Shown here one piece after another: positions 45,101-53,700 of a stretch of 64,000 nt of DNA. The notes beneath the pieces were generated by a model. It worked only from the letters and a program-made list of their open reading frames with translations. It had not been told where the DNA came from and did not search any database. Every line of letters starts with the position of its first letter. Position 1 is the stretch's first letter. Where the stretch lies: positions 62,001-126,000 of the forward strand of contig JAPYXD010000680.1 in NCBI GenBank assembly GCA_030998225.1, read 5' to 3'. Made by a program: the position numbers and the translations under genes. Origin of the DNA: Diplolepis rosae (taxonomy: Eukaryota > Arthropoda > Insecta > Hymenoptera > Diplolepididae).

Positions 45101-48100
45101 CCCCCCCCCCCTAAATGTTACATCATTCTTTTAAATATATTCTCATAATATGTAATTAGAAATTTGGTATGAAAAGTCTCGCTAGACATCGAATTAAAAA
45201 GAAATATGACGTGTTACTTTTTATGACATTTCCTTGCTTCATTACCACACTGTAATACTCTAAATCCAAGTAAATTTCAATATTATAACAAAAAATATAA
45301 TTAATATAGCGCTTTTGATTGTTAAAAAAATACTTATAAGGTTTTGGACTCCCCCTCCCCCCCGTCGTAAGTAAACTTTTTGTGAACCCCCACCTCCTCT
45401 AAAAGTTATTACGTAATTTATGGATATTACCTAAGTGCAAAACAAAGTTAAACACTATATAAATCACAAGAAATTACATAAGATTAATCTTTTGATATTG
45501 GGATACTAAAAATTTATTAAAAAAATATTTCCGAGAAAAAAAATTAGAAGTTACAAGTTTTCACTTTTTCCATACGATAGGGTTAATAAATACTTCAACA
45601 GTAGACTTTTATTCTTTAAATTTACAGCCATTTGTTTTATAGTTTGGTACCTCAGAAGTACAAGGCATTTTATTTTGAATTGCAAATTTTTTTTAAAGTG
45701 ACGAAATTTTTACTTGTATTTTGCAAAAATAATGGCGTGTTTAAAAAAGGCGTTTTTAGACGGTTTTAATTTTTTTCCTAGTAATCAAAAAACCTATTTT
45801 TCCTACTTTCGATACTTGTTTAAAAATACAAATAGGGATACGATTTTGTCAACTTCATATAGGTTTTTATTTTTCACACCATCTTTACAAGAATGTGCAG
45901 TGATAAAGTAATTTGACTAACTATAACTTGTGGAAAATTCGCTAAACTTTTGGGCTCACGAAATAGGACTTCCCCCACCATGAAAGCTCCCAGACTTGAG
46001 TACCTTTATTGGAAATATCATTGAATCCCATTAAATATGGTTAAACATTTTTTTTAATTAGCCTGAATGATGATTCTGAAATGTGTTTCAATCGGGGATC
46101 CAATTTTCCTCTTCAATTGCTTTCAAAGGGATCTTAATAGTTGATTTATAATTTGAATATTATCAAGGTTATGGTAATGAATCATAAATCATACGTTCCT
46201 TCTGCAAATGATTTATCGAATCCGATTAAGCTATATTGATTATGATCCAACTACTTCGGTTTGTAAAATATTCCATTGCTTCTCCATTGGTTGTCCTAAT
46301 TGGGTAGAAGAATCAACTAGAAATTAATGTAGTTGTCTTATCTTATAAGATAATAGTGGGAAATTGTACAAGTCAGAATAGTAGGCTCAACTATTTTCTT
46401 CAGTGAGTAAACCAACGATTTTTCCAATTGAGCCTAATTGAGAAATAATTTTGTTTTACTACTGAATTCAGACCAATAGACCTCTCCCATTACGTCAACT
46501 TAACAACATTTAAGAAATGTTATGTTAATTGGTATTCAACTAATTCACATTTCAATCGGTTTGAATGGGATCCAATGATTTGAATTTACAAGGATATACA
46601 ACCGTCTTTTCCAGTGATGTTTGAATAAAAGATTGTTTTATTTTTGTCAACAGAGAGTGTTTACAAAGTACCAGGAGACGATACGCACTTCTATGGCACA
46701 TTTACTACCTCGACGAACGGTTTGATGGGCTCTGCCATCTGTTCCTTCCACATCGACGCCATCCAAGAAGCCTTCCGTGGAAAGTTCAAGGAGCAGGCAA
46801 CCAGTAGTAGCGCTTGGCTTCCAGTTTTGTCGAACAAGGTTCCCGAACCACGACCTGGTCAATGCGTCAATGACACCGAGACCCTTCCGGATACCGTCCT
46901 CAACTTCATCAGATCTCATCCACTCATGGACTCAGCTATTTCGCACGAAAATGAGAAACCTGTTTTCTACAAACGAGACGTCATGCTCACTCGACTTGTA
47001 GTCGATAAACTTCGCGTTGATTTCGTCGGAATGGATTTAGACTACACTGTCTACTATGCTGGCTCTAGTATGTCCCATTTCAATTATTTCAACATCTGTA
47101 ATTCTTTTGCATTCGAAAAAATATGAGTTTTATAAATTGTGATTTCTGATTGTCTTGTTACAGGTGATGGGCGGGTTCACAAAGTAGTTCAATGGGTGGA
47201 CAGCAATGGAGAATCGCAATCGATTCTGCTGGATGTCTTCGACGTCACTCCTGGAGAGCCAATTCAAGCGATGGAGATATCCAAGGAACACAAAGCTATT
47301 TACGTGGCTTCCGACCATCGCATAAAGCAGATCGATTTAGTCATGTGCTCTCGTCGTTACGACAATTGTCTGCGATGTGTCCACGATCCCTACTGTGGTT
47401 GGGATAAAGATTCAAACACGTGCAAACCTTACGCTCCTGGGTAAGATTAGTTATTTATTCTCTGATAAAAACAAAACATTGCCATAAACAATGCGAATGT
47501 CTAGATCCGTTTGCATGATGATGAAAGGAAATATATATTTGTTTTTCAAAAAATCTATATTGTTTGTTTAGACTTCTTCAGGATGTATCAAACAGCACTG
47601 CGGACGTTTGCGACAGTAGTGTAGGCAAGCGAAAACTGGTGGTGACCTGGGGCCAATCTGTGCACCTAGGTTGCTTCGTTAAGATGCCTGAGGTTCTCGC
47701 AAACCAAGAAGTCAAGTGGTACCACTATAGCAAAGAAAAAGGAAGGTATCAGATAACTTACAAGTATGGATCGGGTGGGGAAAAGTTCATCGAGACGTCA
47801 GAAAAGGGTTTAGTGATCGTCGGAGTGAACGAACAGGACGCGGGGAGGTACGACTGCTGGCTCGGTGGCGCTCTTCTTTGCTCATACAACATCACAGTCG
47901 ACGCTCACAGATGCTCAGCACCTGCCAAATCCAACGACTATCAAAAGATTTACTCGGACTGGTGCCACGAATTCGAGAAGTACAAGTCAGCGATGAAGAG
48001 TTGGGAGCGAAAACAAGCGGTGAGTCTTTCAAGCAAGTTATACTTTCATTTTACTTTACAAGGGCTGTTCAATAAGTCCGTGACTTCTCGAAAAATGGTG

Positions 48101-49412
48101 CTGTTATCGTAAATATGTTACTACTCTAAGAGAATACCATCTAATATCAGTGCGTATACAAAGTTTTAAATCATTATAAGGAGTCTGCTCCATCGCATGG
48201 CATGGTTTATAAGTGGTTCACTGAGTTTCGTTGCGGCCGTATTAGCACAAGTGATGCTGAGCGTCCTGGTCGTCCAAAAGAGGTGACTTCTCAAGAAATG
48301 ATCGATAAAATCCACGACATCGTACTCAACGATCGACGATTGAAAGTGCGTGAGATTAGTAAGACTGTAAACATTTCAGTGGGACGCGTATGGCACATTT
48401 TACATGAGTGTTTGGTCATGAGGAAGCTGTCTGCAAGATGGGTGCCGCGTTTGCTCAAGCCGATCACAAGCGGGCTCGTGAAGTTGCGTCTGAACAATGT
48501 TTGGGCATGTTTCAACGTAATTCAAAAGAGTTTTTGCGACGTTATGTAACTGTTGATGAAACGTAAATTCATTATTATACGCCAGAAATAAAAAATCAGT
48601 CGAAAATGTGGACTGGGCCTGGCGAATCTGCACCGAAAAAAGCGAAGACGGTTCCATCAGCCGGTAAGGTCATGGCCACATTTTTTTGGGACACATGGTA
48701 TATTATTAATCGATTATCTACAGAAGGGAAAAACTATTACAAGAGAGTATTATGCCTCATTATTAGATCGATTTGATGCCATACTGAAGGAAAAGCGGCC
48801 CCATCTGGCGAAAAAAAGTGCTTTTCAACCACGATAATGCACCAGCTGACACGAGTGCCATTGCAGCGGCCAAATTATTTGATTTACGCTACGAAATACT
48901 TCCTCATCCACCTTATTCCCCAGATTTGGCTCCTTCCGATTATTTTTTGTCTCCTAACATGAAAACTTGGCTTGGAGGTAAAATATTTTCATCGAACGAA
49001 GAGATCATTGCTGCGACAAATAAGTATTTTGAGGGGTTTGATAAAAATTACTTTTTAGCCTGAGTATCGCTATAATAAATGTATACAGTTAAAAGGGAAC
49101 TATGTTGAAAAATAAATTGGAATTTTTGTTATACAAAGTGTTCTTCATTTCAAAGTCACAGACTTATTGATCAGCCCTCGTACATTTAATTCATTTAGAG
49201 TAAAGACTCAGAAACTTGTTTAAAAAAAGTTCACTATCATCAATTCAAATCATAGATCTACGATATTCATTACAGGATAGAGAACTATCTAATGCATTTG
49301 AAATATGTAATCAATGGTGGTTTTTTTATTGTTTCAGCAATGTGCATCAAGACAAAACGACAGTAACCAGAATCTACATACAAATGAAGTATATGGAACG
49401 CCTCTGGTGTGA
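24928..49412 (+). CDS. Sema2a: Semaphorin-2A, C-terminal 628 residues, eight exons (5' end missing)
   Basis: Class 2 semaphorins are secreted guidance cues that act through plexin receptors on growing axons. The spliced product has, in order, most of the Sema beta-propeller (window residues 1-422), a PSI domain (about 424-449, with Cys 424, 431, 434, 440, 449), an Ig domain (Cys489 and Cys550, with DAGRYDC before the second Cys) and a short tail ending in TPLV. No transmembrane segment follows, which fits the secreted class 2 form. Exons are 24928-24990, 25094-25201, 30275-30545, 44671-44901, 46654-47067, 47164-47440, 47572-48019 and 49338-49412. Intron phases are 0,0,1,1,1,2,0 and the frame never breaks. 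Potential N-glycosylation sites include residues 59, 86, 125, 210, 297, 462 and 561. Compared with Drosophila Sema2a, about 100 N-terminal residues, including the signal peptide, are absent. Confidence 0.95.
25094..25201 (+). CDS. Sema2a: Sema2a exon, Sema domain
   Basis: The exon encodes 36 residues with the semaphorin signatures CRNHIRVIQ and [13 protein letters not shown]. The acceptor is TTTTCAG and the donor is GTAAGT. The intron before it is only 103 bp. Both ends are phase 0. Confidence 0.95.
25202..26781. repeat. Sema2a intron 2 (5' part) with GGCGGAT-word repeats
   Basis: The phrase TTCAAAATGGCGGATTGAAT (25544) recurs in diverged and complementary form near 25800 (CCGCCATATTGAATCTGC) and 25925. 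Similar words occur in the 31232-32407 foldback. The rest is AT-rich with no gene. Confidence 0.5.
26782..27094. repeat. Foldback family G
   Basis: TTACTAGAGGGTCATAAAG at the left pairs with CTTTATGACCCACTAGTAG at the right. The interior holds a run of 13 C (26845-26857) and CGAGCAAAGCGAGGG. No open frame is convincing. Confidence 0.65.
27095..27822. other. Intronic; one 97-codon frame of unknown origin
   Basis: The plus frame at 27212-27505 reads [10 protein letters not shown] and ends NLTFKALL. The stretch is richer in G+C than its flanks, but I recognise no domain and see no splice context. Confidence 0.3.
27823..29642. mobile_element. Foldback family F with a 1.1 kb repeat inside
   Basis: The left arm (27823-28035) and right arm (29434-29642) are inverted repeats of about 200 bp. 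They share TTTGAAACCGTT, AATAGACGATTATG and a polypurine run. The interior carries the repeat at 28047-29145 and then 29146-29433. In the latter, TCTGAAGAGAGTGCTGGATG and CATCAAAACATCGGCGTG resemble Penelope-like termini. Confidence 0.7.
28047..29145 (+). repeat. Dispersed 1.1 kb repeat, copy 1
   Basis: It is nearly identical over long stretches to 57319-58267. It begins ACATTCTCATCATGGATGAG and ends TCATGATGAGAATGT, giving short inverted termini. A (TCTG)n run lies at about 28165-28187, and TCGAGCGCGAAGCGCGAG near the right end. The second copy lacks a segment of about 150 bp present here (about 28830-28970). No protein is encoded. Confidence 0.8.
29894..30070 (+). mobile_element. ATCAGTGA-type MITE, copy 6, in Sema2a intron 2
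   Basis: TACTCTCTAAACCTGAATCA opens and GATTCAGATTTAGAGAGTA closes this copy. At 177 bp it lacks the middle units and the CAGTAACCTC block present in copies 2-4. It ends 205 bp before the exon at 30275. Confidence 0.85.
30275..30545 (+). CDS. Sema2a: Sema2a exon, Sema domain
   Basis: The exon encodes 90 residues with the family motifs [13 protein letters not shown] (here [11 protein letters not shown]), [20 protein letters not shown] and LKYDSKWLD. It contains three NxS/T sequons (residues 59, 86, 125). It ends in phase 1: its final A joins AG of the next exon to make Lys148. The donor is GTAAGT. About 5.1 kb of repeat-rich intron precedes it and 14.1 kb follows. Confidence 0.96.
30756..30945. 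repeat. Small palindromic MITE in Sema2a intron 3
   Basis: The arms around GGATTGTTGATATTCAACCT and AGGTTGTATATCAACAATTC are complementary, as are ATTTTTTTGCTGTTCCAACA and TGTTGGGACAGCAAAAAAAT. The loop is short (near 30850). Confidence 0.7.
31232..32407. mobile_element. PiggyBac-type foldback in Sema2a intron 3
   Basis: TTAA flanks both ends (31228-31231 and 32408-32411). The termini CCCATTAACGCCCAAAATC and GATGTTAATGGG are inverted. The arms continue inward for several hundred bases, for example GAAAAAGGGAATATATCATG and its complement near 32327-32346. It is non-coding; the apparent frames are palindrome shadows. Confidence 0.8.
32412..32928. other. Intronic, no supported feature
   Basis: AT-rich sequence with no recognised repeat or gene. 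Confidence 0.3.
32929..33310 (+). pseudogene. Mariner transposase N-terminal relic
   Basis: [19 protein letters not shown] is followed by [22 protein letters not shown] and, after a stop at 33184, [13 protein letters not shown]. These are the paired helix-turn-helix DNA-binding region of a mariner transposase. The catalytic domain and both TIRs are missing. Confidence 0.8.
33575..35122 (-). pseudogene. Mariner transposase (irritans type), nearly complete but interrupted
   Basis: The protein starts [16 protein letters not shown]. It has the DNA-binding region to SKWVPHLLT, the first catalytic Asp in TMDETWIH, the second in FHRDNKPCH and the third in [13 protein letters not shown], the D,D34D arrangement. 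About 20 residues between DETWIH and TQQSAGKVM are deleted without frame loss. After YFEAKDK (about residue 303) the frame runs into the nested element, which adds about 35 foreign residues. The native C-terminus ([11 protein letters not shown] to DYIDE) is still readable at 33575-33655. It cuts and pastes DNA at TA sites in the family; this copy is probably inactive. The longest uninterrupted frame is 338 codons. Confidence 0.85.
33661..34202. mobile_element. 542 bp element with 11 bp minisatellite, copy 1
   Basis: It is bounded by TTATGTGCCTAGG and CTGAGGCACATAA; all three copies also share TAATAGTATA just before the left end, so the true boundary may lie a few bases out. The first 200 bp fold into a long hairpin (CAATGTTCGCAGGA / TCCTGCGAGCATTG). 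Its loop holds about six 11 bp units of the type GCGTAGTCGAG (33729-33797). A conserved tail includes GCGGATACGAGTTTTTATGC and CCGGCCATTTTGATTTTATC. Confidence 0.75.
35293..36347. other. Sema2a intron 3; G+C-rich non-repetitive block 35520-35990
   Basis: The block has much higher G+C than the rest of the intron and no long open frame. No similarity to other parts of the window was noticed. It could be a regulatory or transcribed non-coding segment, or an old insertion. Confidence 0.3.
36348..36441. repeat. Short palindrome with CGTACG core
   Basis: AGTGCGTGAAAATTAACTTT and CCGTACGCAA at the left are complementary to TTGCGTACGG and AAATTTAATTTTCACGCACT at the right. The loop reads GTTAGCCGGATCGG. 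Further diverged GTGCG and CCGTAC words lie just downstream. Confidence 0.65.
36442..36982. other. Intronic, no supported feature
   Basis: AT-rich; only scattered words related to the preceding palindrome. Confidence 0.3.
36983..37545. mobile_element. Foldback family C, copy 2
   Basis: The inverted ends ATTAAGGTTGTATACTCGCG and CGCGAGTTACTGCCTTAAT continue into complementary arms with AATATTATTATTGAAGG and CAATAATAATATTTCTATT. It is the most complete uninterrupted copy of the family. Confidence 0.75.
37546..38376. other. Intronic, moderately G+C-rich, unclassified
   Basis: The stretch at about 37740-38215 is less AT-rich and includes a purine run with GGAAGAGAAA repeats (38128-38157). No gene is supported on either strand. 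Confidence 0.3.
39212..40140 (-). mobile_element. Nested mariner with exact TA duplication
   Basis: CACAGTGTGTCCCAAAAATA opens and its complement TATTTTTGGGACACACTGTG closes the element. TA flanks both sides (39210-39211 and 40141-40142). Excising it with one TA brings the host's ARPH and [13 protein letters not shown] back together to within one base. Confidence 0.92.
39290..39874 (-). CDS. Internally deleted mariner transposase, 194 codons, frame intact
   Basis: The frame starts [19 protein letters not shown] and keeps the second part of the DNA-binding region ([34 protein letters not shown]). It then jumps to [20 protein letters not shown] with SDYFQFPKL, and the natural end SNGTYFE. The segment with the first and second catalytic Asp is gone, yet the frame is open across the deletion junction. 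Sequence upstream of 39874 continues the N-terminus ([13 protein letters not shown]) with a frameshift in a T run near 39900. It cannot catalyse transposition; whether it is expressed is unknown. Confidence 0.7.
   Translation of the reverse strand: MKKVYGDDCMSRTQVYTWFTQFKNGRDDLNDDPRPGRPEASNRAELMEKLREIIAIDAKFTVRMLPEKLNLSYCTIYTILTEDLGERKVFARFVPHQLNAPPHKSKTVNELLMKKQISAMDYPPYSPDLSPSDYFQFPKLTTAMKGAFYDDVPTIQSAVTQVLKNIPKTEFKKSMDKLVDRSKRCIESNGTYFE
40496..40854. other. Intronic; possible lone piggyBac-type end
   Basis: TTAACCCTTTCAGGATCAC at about 40602 looks like the left end of a TTAA-flanked element, but no matching right end was found. Otherwise AT-rich. Confidence 0.3.
40855..42070. mobile_element. 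Foldback family C, copy 3, interrupted
   Basis: The left arm (GAAAATTAGACCTGAGGC, CAATATTATTATTGAAGGGC) pairs with the right arm (GCCCTTCAATAATAATATTG, GCCTGAGGTCTAATTTTC). The 542 bp family element at 41380-41920 sits near the right arm and splits the sequence ATTTATTAATAA/ATTATTTTTC. Confidence 0.8.
41380..41920. mobile_element. 542 bp element with 11 bp minisatellite, copy 2
   Basis: It has the same ends, hairpin, minisatellite and tail as 33661-34202, in the same orientation. The repeat block differs in sequence and number of units (41449-41509), and an AGAAGAAGTGAGAAGAAGA insertion occurs near 41751. It is highly similar to copy 1 elsewhere, so the insertion is fairly recent. Confidence 0.8.
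42071..42683. other. Intronic; (TA)n microsatellite at 42132-42160
   Basis: A TA dinucleotide run of about 28 bases is the only notable feature. The rest is AT-rich without a gene. Confidence 0.5.
42684..42896. mobile_element. 213 bp palindromic MITE with TA duplication
   Basis: CACGGAAAAAATAGTTTAGT opens and ACTAAACTATTTTTTTCCGTG closes it. The arms extend through GAGTTGGAGATACAGG and its complement. TA lies at 42682-42683 and 42897-42898. Confidence 0.82.
42897..44083. other. Intronic, no supported gene
   Basis: The part at 43020-43300 is less AT-rich and not visibly repetitive; the remainder is AT-rich. Confidence 0.3.
44084..44278 (+). mobile_element. ATCAGTGA-type MITE, copy 7, in Sema2a intron 3
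   Basis: It begins TCCTCTCTAAATGTCAATCA and ends GATTCAAATTTAGAGA. The middle is shortened relative to copies 2-4 but keeps the CAGTAACCTCTTTTTAGCTA block. It lies 392 bp before the exon at 44671. Confidence 0.8.
44671..44901 (+). CDS. Sema2a: Sema2a exon, Sema domain
   Basis: The exon encodes residues 148-224, including [33 protein letters not shown] and [10 protein letters not shown], all hallmarks of the Sema propeller. The acceptor is TATTTTCAG and the donor is GTAAGT. It starts and ends in phase 1. Confidence 0.96.
44902..46653. other. Sema2a intron 4; two poly-C tracts
   Basis: Runs of 13 C (45099-45111) and CCCCCTCCCCCCC (45351-45363) stand out in AT-rich sequence. No coding sequence or complete element is recognised. 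The 65-codon frame at 45714-45911 has no similarity. Confidence 0.4.
46654..47067 (+). CDS. Sema2a: Sema2a exon, Sema domain
   Basis: The exon encodes residues 225-362: [10 protein letters not shown], then [35 protein letters not shown] and [16 protein letters not shown], then the TRLVVDK strand. The acceptor is GTCAACAG. The donor is GTATGT, placed so the last A joins GT of the next exon to make Ser363. The open frame runs on past the donor, but the homology stops there. Confidence 0.95.
47164..47440 (+). CDS. Sema2a: Sema2a exon, end of Sema domain and PSI domain
   Basis: The exon encodes residues 363-454: the final propeller strands ([25 protein letters not shown]) and then the PSI cysteine cluster C424, C431, C434, C440, C449 around DPYCGWD. 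The intron before it is 96 bp. The donor GTAAGA leaves GG, which the next exon completes to Gly455. Confidence 0.96.
47572..48019 (+). CDS. Sema2a: Sema2a exon, Ig domain
   Basis: The exon encodes residues 455-604. After LLQDVSN and a Cys468 linker comes a C2-type Ig fold with [11 protein letters not shown] (Cys489), [12 protein letters not shown] and DAGRYDC (Cys550). The segment [20 protein letters not shown], typical of class 2 semaphorins, follows it. The donor is GTGAGT and the exon ends on a codon boundary. Both flanking introns fit; the next one carries a mariner insertion. Confidence 0.96.
48059..49180 (+). mobile_element. Mariner in the last Sema2a intron, TA duplication
   Basis: The TIRs CAAGGGCTGTTCAATAAGTC and GACTTATTGATCAGCCCTCG bound a 1122 bp element. 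TA is at 48057-48058 and 49181-49182. It starts 39 bp after the donor GT of intron 7 and lies in the same orientation as the gene. Confidence 0.9.
48190..49063 (+). pseudogene. Mariner transposase with N-terminal deletion and frameshifts
   Basis: The reading starts within the DNA-binding region ([15 protein letters not shown]), then [24 protein letters not shown] and SARWVPRLL. After a shift it reads TVDET (first Asp), [20 protein letters not shown], then [13 protein letters not shown] (second Asp) and [16 protein letters not shown] (third Asp), ending near 49063 without the usual C-terminal KLEKRW segment. The first 50 or so residues are absent. Several frame changes make it inactive. Confidence 0.85.
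49338..49412 (+). CDS. Sema2a: Sema2a last coding exon and stop
   Basis: The acceptor GTTTCAG precedes 24 codons beginning QCASRQN and ending VYGTPLV, then TGA at 49410-49412. This matches the short, poorly conserved tail of class 2 semaphorins, in which a Cys follows the basic KQ stretch. The exon lies 157 bp beyond the right end of the intronic mariner. Confidence 0.9.
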   Translation, partial: QCASRQNDSNQNLHTNEVYGTPLV

Positions 49413-50717
49413 TGAAGCCGAGCGTTAGATCCGTCGTCGATTCGAGATGACGACTCGATCATTCGTATAAGCATCCTACCCTCAAATCATGGTCCAAGTT
49501 TATTCGAGCAAAAACGTTCGGAGTTCTTGCTGACTGCATGCATCTACGTTTATCATCGTCTCTTACGACCGGACATTCGCTAAGTAAATTAAAATTAGTC
49601 AATAAGAAATAAACGAATGATCACTTGGAGCCAAGTGCCACGGTGCTCGGATCTTTCCTCGCGTTGAAAGCTCGCTGTATTCTTTTGTTCTGAACTTTAC
49701 ATGTTTTCTATTTACTTGTAAATATCTTGAGGTTTGCGAAACACAGGAGACTTCGCTTCGGCAACGATGCGTGAGCACCAGTGGATGCCAAAGTAAGTGT
49801 TCTTAAGGGCAGAAGGCAGCGAAGACATTGAACTCTGAAGTTCGAGTCAGCCAACGATTCATAGCTCGATGCATCGATCCAGCATGAGCTTTGACTCGTT
49901 ATCTTGAATCGCTAAACAAACACGGGACGCACGTTCGAAGGTAAACAAGATTTGTAAAGACAATGTATTCCTTGTTTTCTTAAACCTGTGATATGAATAA
50001 GAGTAGCGATCGAGAAATGCGGTCTTAACTGATTATGGATAATGTCCTGCTGGAGCCCTCTCTCGGAGAGAAACAAGGCAGAAAACAATCAAGATTGCGT
50101 GATTTCCCCGGGAAAGACTCGTATATTACATATTAAACATTTATATTTAAGAGAGTTGGTATTTCATAAGAGGCAAATTAAATTCATAGCTATTAGTCGA
50201 GCACCGAATCGAACGTGTCTCGGACACGTTTAAGTCACAGAGGTTACATATGAGATTAAAGTATTGATTTTCTCGTAAAGATACGCGACCGTTAACTCCC
50301 TTTTTTCCTTGCTTACATAAATATCGCTAATAACTTCAAACGAAGTTGTTAATTAAAATGCACTTAAATAAACAAAACTCGCGGGCTGAGTACTACATAA
50401 TTCTATCTGAATAGCGCTTCCTACTTTTCCCTTAATATTTTCGTACCCGTGTTTCATTTTTCTGAAAATTCAAGTTTTTACTCTATCTTTGACACTCGGA
50501 AACCTCTACTCAGACCCTCTCTGAGGTAGATTTTAAAATGAAACCATTGCCGGTAAATTGACCACAACGCAGATTTCGTTAAATACATGGAAATAAACTT
50601 AAAGGTGCTAAATGAACTCGTTTTTATCAAGGAAATGATACCAATTTATGAGCTCTGCAGAATTAAGCCCTTTTCACATTCTCACGCTTGTGTAAGAAGG
50701 GCCACTTACGTGGGTGT
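49413..50717 (+). other. Sema2a 3'UTR and downstream flank
   Basis: The stretch is less repetitive than its surroundings and holds no supported coding sequence. Candidate AATAAA polyadenylation signals are at 49608-49613 and 50367-50372. The sequence does not show which is used. The 63-codon open frame at 50042-50233 has no recognisable similarity. Confidence 0.45.
49608..49613 (+). promoter_or_regulatory. Candidate Sema2a polyadenylation signal
   Basis: An exact AATAAA lies about 195 bp after the stop codon, followed by non-coding sequence. It is the nearest candidate to the CDS, but a later one is equally canonical. Confidence 0.4.
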
Positions 50718-50740
50718 ATGTATGTGTGTGTGTGTGTGTG
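50718..50740. repeat. (TG)n microsatellite
   Basis: GTATGTATG followed by GTGTGTGTGTGTGTGTG; a short imperfect dinucleotide run. Confidence 0.8.
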
Positions 50741-53700
50741 CAAGCATTGTACATACCGGATGAAGGATTTACGTGTACACTTCGTAACTATTTCTAATAT
50801 TAGGGTAGAGATTCATGTTTGCTTATTAGTTCTTGATGAGCTCGACTGAGATGGTCGTATCTCGCAAAATTACTAAGCGAACCGCGCGCGATTATTCCAC
50901 AACTCTTGCTGGAGTGAGTCTTCGAGTTTCCCGTGCATTTTCGCCAATTCAAATCCACCTCTGTCTTCTACGAGACTGAACGGAGAAACCCGGGGTGGAG
51001 CATCATAGGACCTTGGACGCGTTGCTCAAGGTTTGTAGACATTAATTCCAAACTTAAGTCAACAGAGTCAGTCACAAGTCGTGACTTGGCTGACGAAACA
51101 TAGATTGTTTGAAAAGGGTCACTATAAAGAAGGAAGTAATGATTCCAGATTTGGGGAAATTCGAGAAGGAAGTACGTGAATTGATTTTTATCACTTCGAT
51201 TTGTAAGAACAACTCTTTTAAAGTTTGAGGACTTTTGAATTTAAATTTGAATATTTTTACTGCAACGAAAAGAAAAGTTGTTTAAAATCTATGCAACGCG
51301 TTCAAGAATCCCTTACACCTTAAAATTATACATATTTAATTAAAAGTAGGGAGGTCATGACACCTTTCTTTGTGAATTTAAGTTCTCTGGAGATACGGTG
51401 ATAGTTGATTCTTGCCCTTAGTTTGTAAATAGTTATTAATGGCGCGTGCCATCCGAGGCACTTTGATTTTTCGGCGCTCGGTAGAACTTTCGCCCGCGCA
51501 GAGCGCTATTCTCGGGCGATCGAGGGTAAAAATACAATGTCTACATTCTAGGAACCATGTAATTTTTAAGTTCTGTACAAAGGCGTTCTCCATATGAATC
51601 GACATTGAAACGATTTAATTTTGTACTTCGTCTATAGTAACGGTGCAAAAATGTTGATGAAAGATGAAGAGAGGGTGCGAGATGAGTGAAAGTTTAGAGC
51701 ATAAGTGTAATACAATAATTGGTAAAGTAATCTTTGAGTATGTACTTATTACGAGCTTCAACAAGTATTGAATAGTATTATGACTTAAGGTAAGAATCGA
51801 CTTTGTTTTAAGGGCGTTTAACGTGCAGATTGACAGGGCCAGCAACAAAATAAAAGCCACCAGGTACTTTTGAAATTTGATGACCGACTGAAAAATTCAA
51901 TGACTGAAAATAGGAACAACCTTTGTACTATGAACAATGATCAGCATTTCAAAGTACTTAAAAATACTCTACGTGAAAGCATTTGATTAAACTAGAGCGA
52001 ATGGGAAAAACATAAATCTCACTTGTACACATAAATACAGTCACGTAAACTGTAAAGGAATACGTAATTGCCGTGTAAAGAATAGCAAATCTATCTATCA
52101 GACGGCTTGTAAAAGCTGTAAGAAAGTGCAAAAATTATATTTAGATGACGTATTTTTTCACTTGATTTGCTCACTTTTCCTTGAGAAGTCAAGAACATAT
52201 ATTCCTGATAAAAAGATAAACCATGTTTACAATTATTGAAGCAGTTTTAGAAAAAAGTGAGAAAATCAGATGAATAATTGCACCTTCTGATTATATTGTA
52301 ATAAATTATTGAGATAAAGATGATTTGCGACTGAAAGCTCGGCGTACAAGTGCTTCCAACATTATTATTATATTATCAAATAAATTTTTAGATAAATAGA
52401 CTGTATATTAAAAAGAAATAAATTTCAAGTAACTGTGTTTTCCGCCCTTGAACGCTGAGCTCTCTAGAAGTTGGGGTGATTACGCAAAACAATCTAAGAT
52501 GAACTCTAATGTTGTTAGACATATTATTTATAAGATCACTAAATACTGTATGTTATTTCCTGAGCGGTTGGCGCAGCGGAAAGTCAATATCACTCGAACA
52601 ATTACTATCGATCGCCGAAGAAGAGTATTAATTTCAGTCTGTGACTTATTTTTCACAGTTGTTGATTTATTATTTTACATAGTAATTAGATATTAGATTC
52701 TGGATACAAATAATTTTTGTAGTTCTTAGTTTTGCATTTTATGGGATTATGTTTTTATAATCGTTTTTAAAATAAAGACCATGACTTCTATATGAGTTAG
52801 AGAAATAAATCGGTATCTTTTTAATGACATTAGACTAAGGATCTTCTGTAGCGCCAACCGAAAGCAAATTAGGCTAGCTCGGTTAGTGTGCCCGGTATGA
52901 TCAAACATGATATAATGATGGGTTATTGCCGTACGAATAAATACAATGACTTATTATTACGATAAAGATGAAAGAATATAGCTGATAACGACTTATTAAA
53001 TATATCATTAGGACTAGCCGACAATTATCTTTATAAGTTCTGTTGAATAGACTTCGTTTTGGATACTTGATACACTTTATTTTATACTTCTTCATCCCTA
53101 AGGTTACAATACATTTCATATTGATTAAGTTCTTGTAAATCGTTTCGCCTTCTCATTTCCATCTAACTTTTTAGACCCTATCCACGTCCCCATCCTTAGG
53201 TGAAGATCATCTCATTCCTTATTATCAATTCTTATTAATTTATATCGATTCGGCCGAGCGATGTCGCGTTTCTCATAAATAATTCACACCGTGGCACTCG
53301 TTCACTTCCTTTCCTATCGAACACACTTTGTTCATCCCCGATTCAACTGTGATTCGTGGAACCCAAAGGATTCGAACTTCCTTGAACGGGAATTCAATTT
53401 GTTCGATCGTGAAGAATGTCTCACCTTGCTCAAAGAAACTTCCATCGAAATACAACGCACCCTTGTCATGTGTTGTTAAAAATTTTTAATCTTGGATAAA
53501 CCGCGAAATTGTCATTGATCAAGGGCAGTAATCTCACACATATCGCGATCTTTAAAACAAATAGATAAAAATTTTAAGTGGAGGTCGTAAAAAGATTTAA
53601 ATAGAAATTAAATATGTAAATCGAGAAGTTCCTTTTGTGGGAAAGCATGGAGAGTCCTTCGATTGGATATTATTAATTTTTTTTTATTTCGTACATGTAA

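Noticed and set aside
46647..46919. Antisense frame opposite a Sema2a exon
   Set aside because: It is a shadow of the Sema coding strand, which matches the family residue by residue.
52560..52600. Box-A-like TGGCGCAGCGG as a SINE or tRNA start
   Set aside because: No box B or cloverleaf follows at the right distance.
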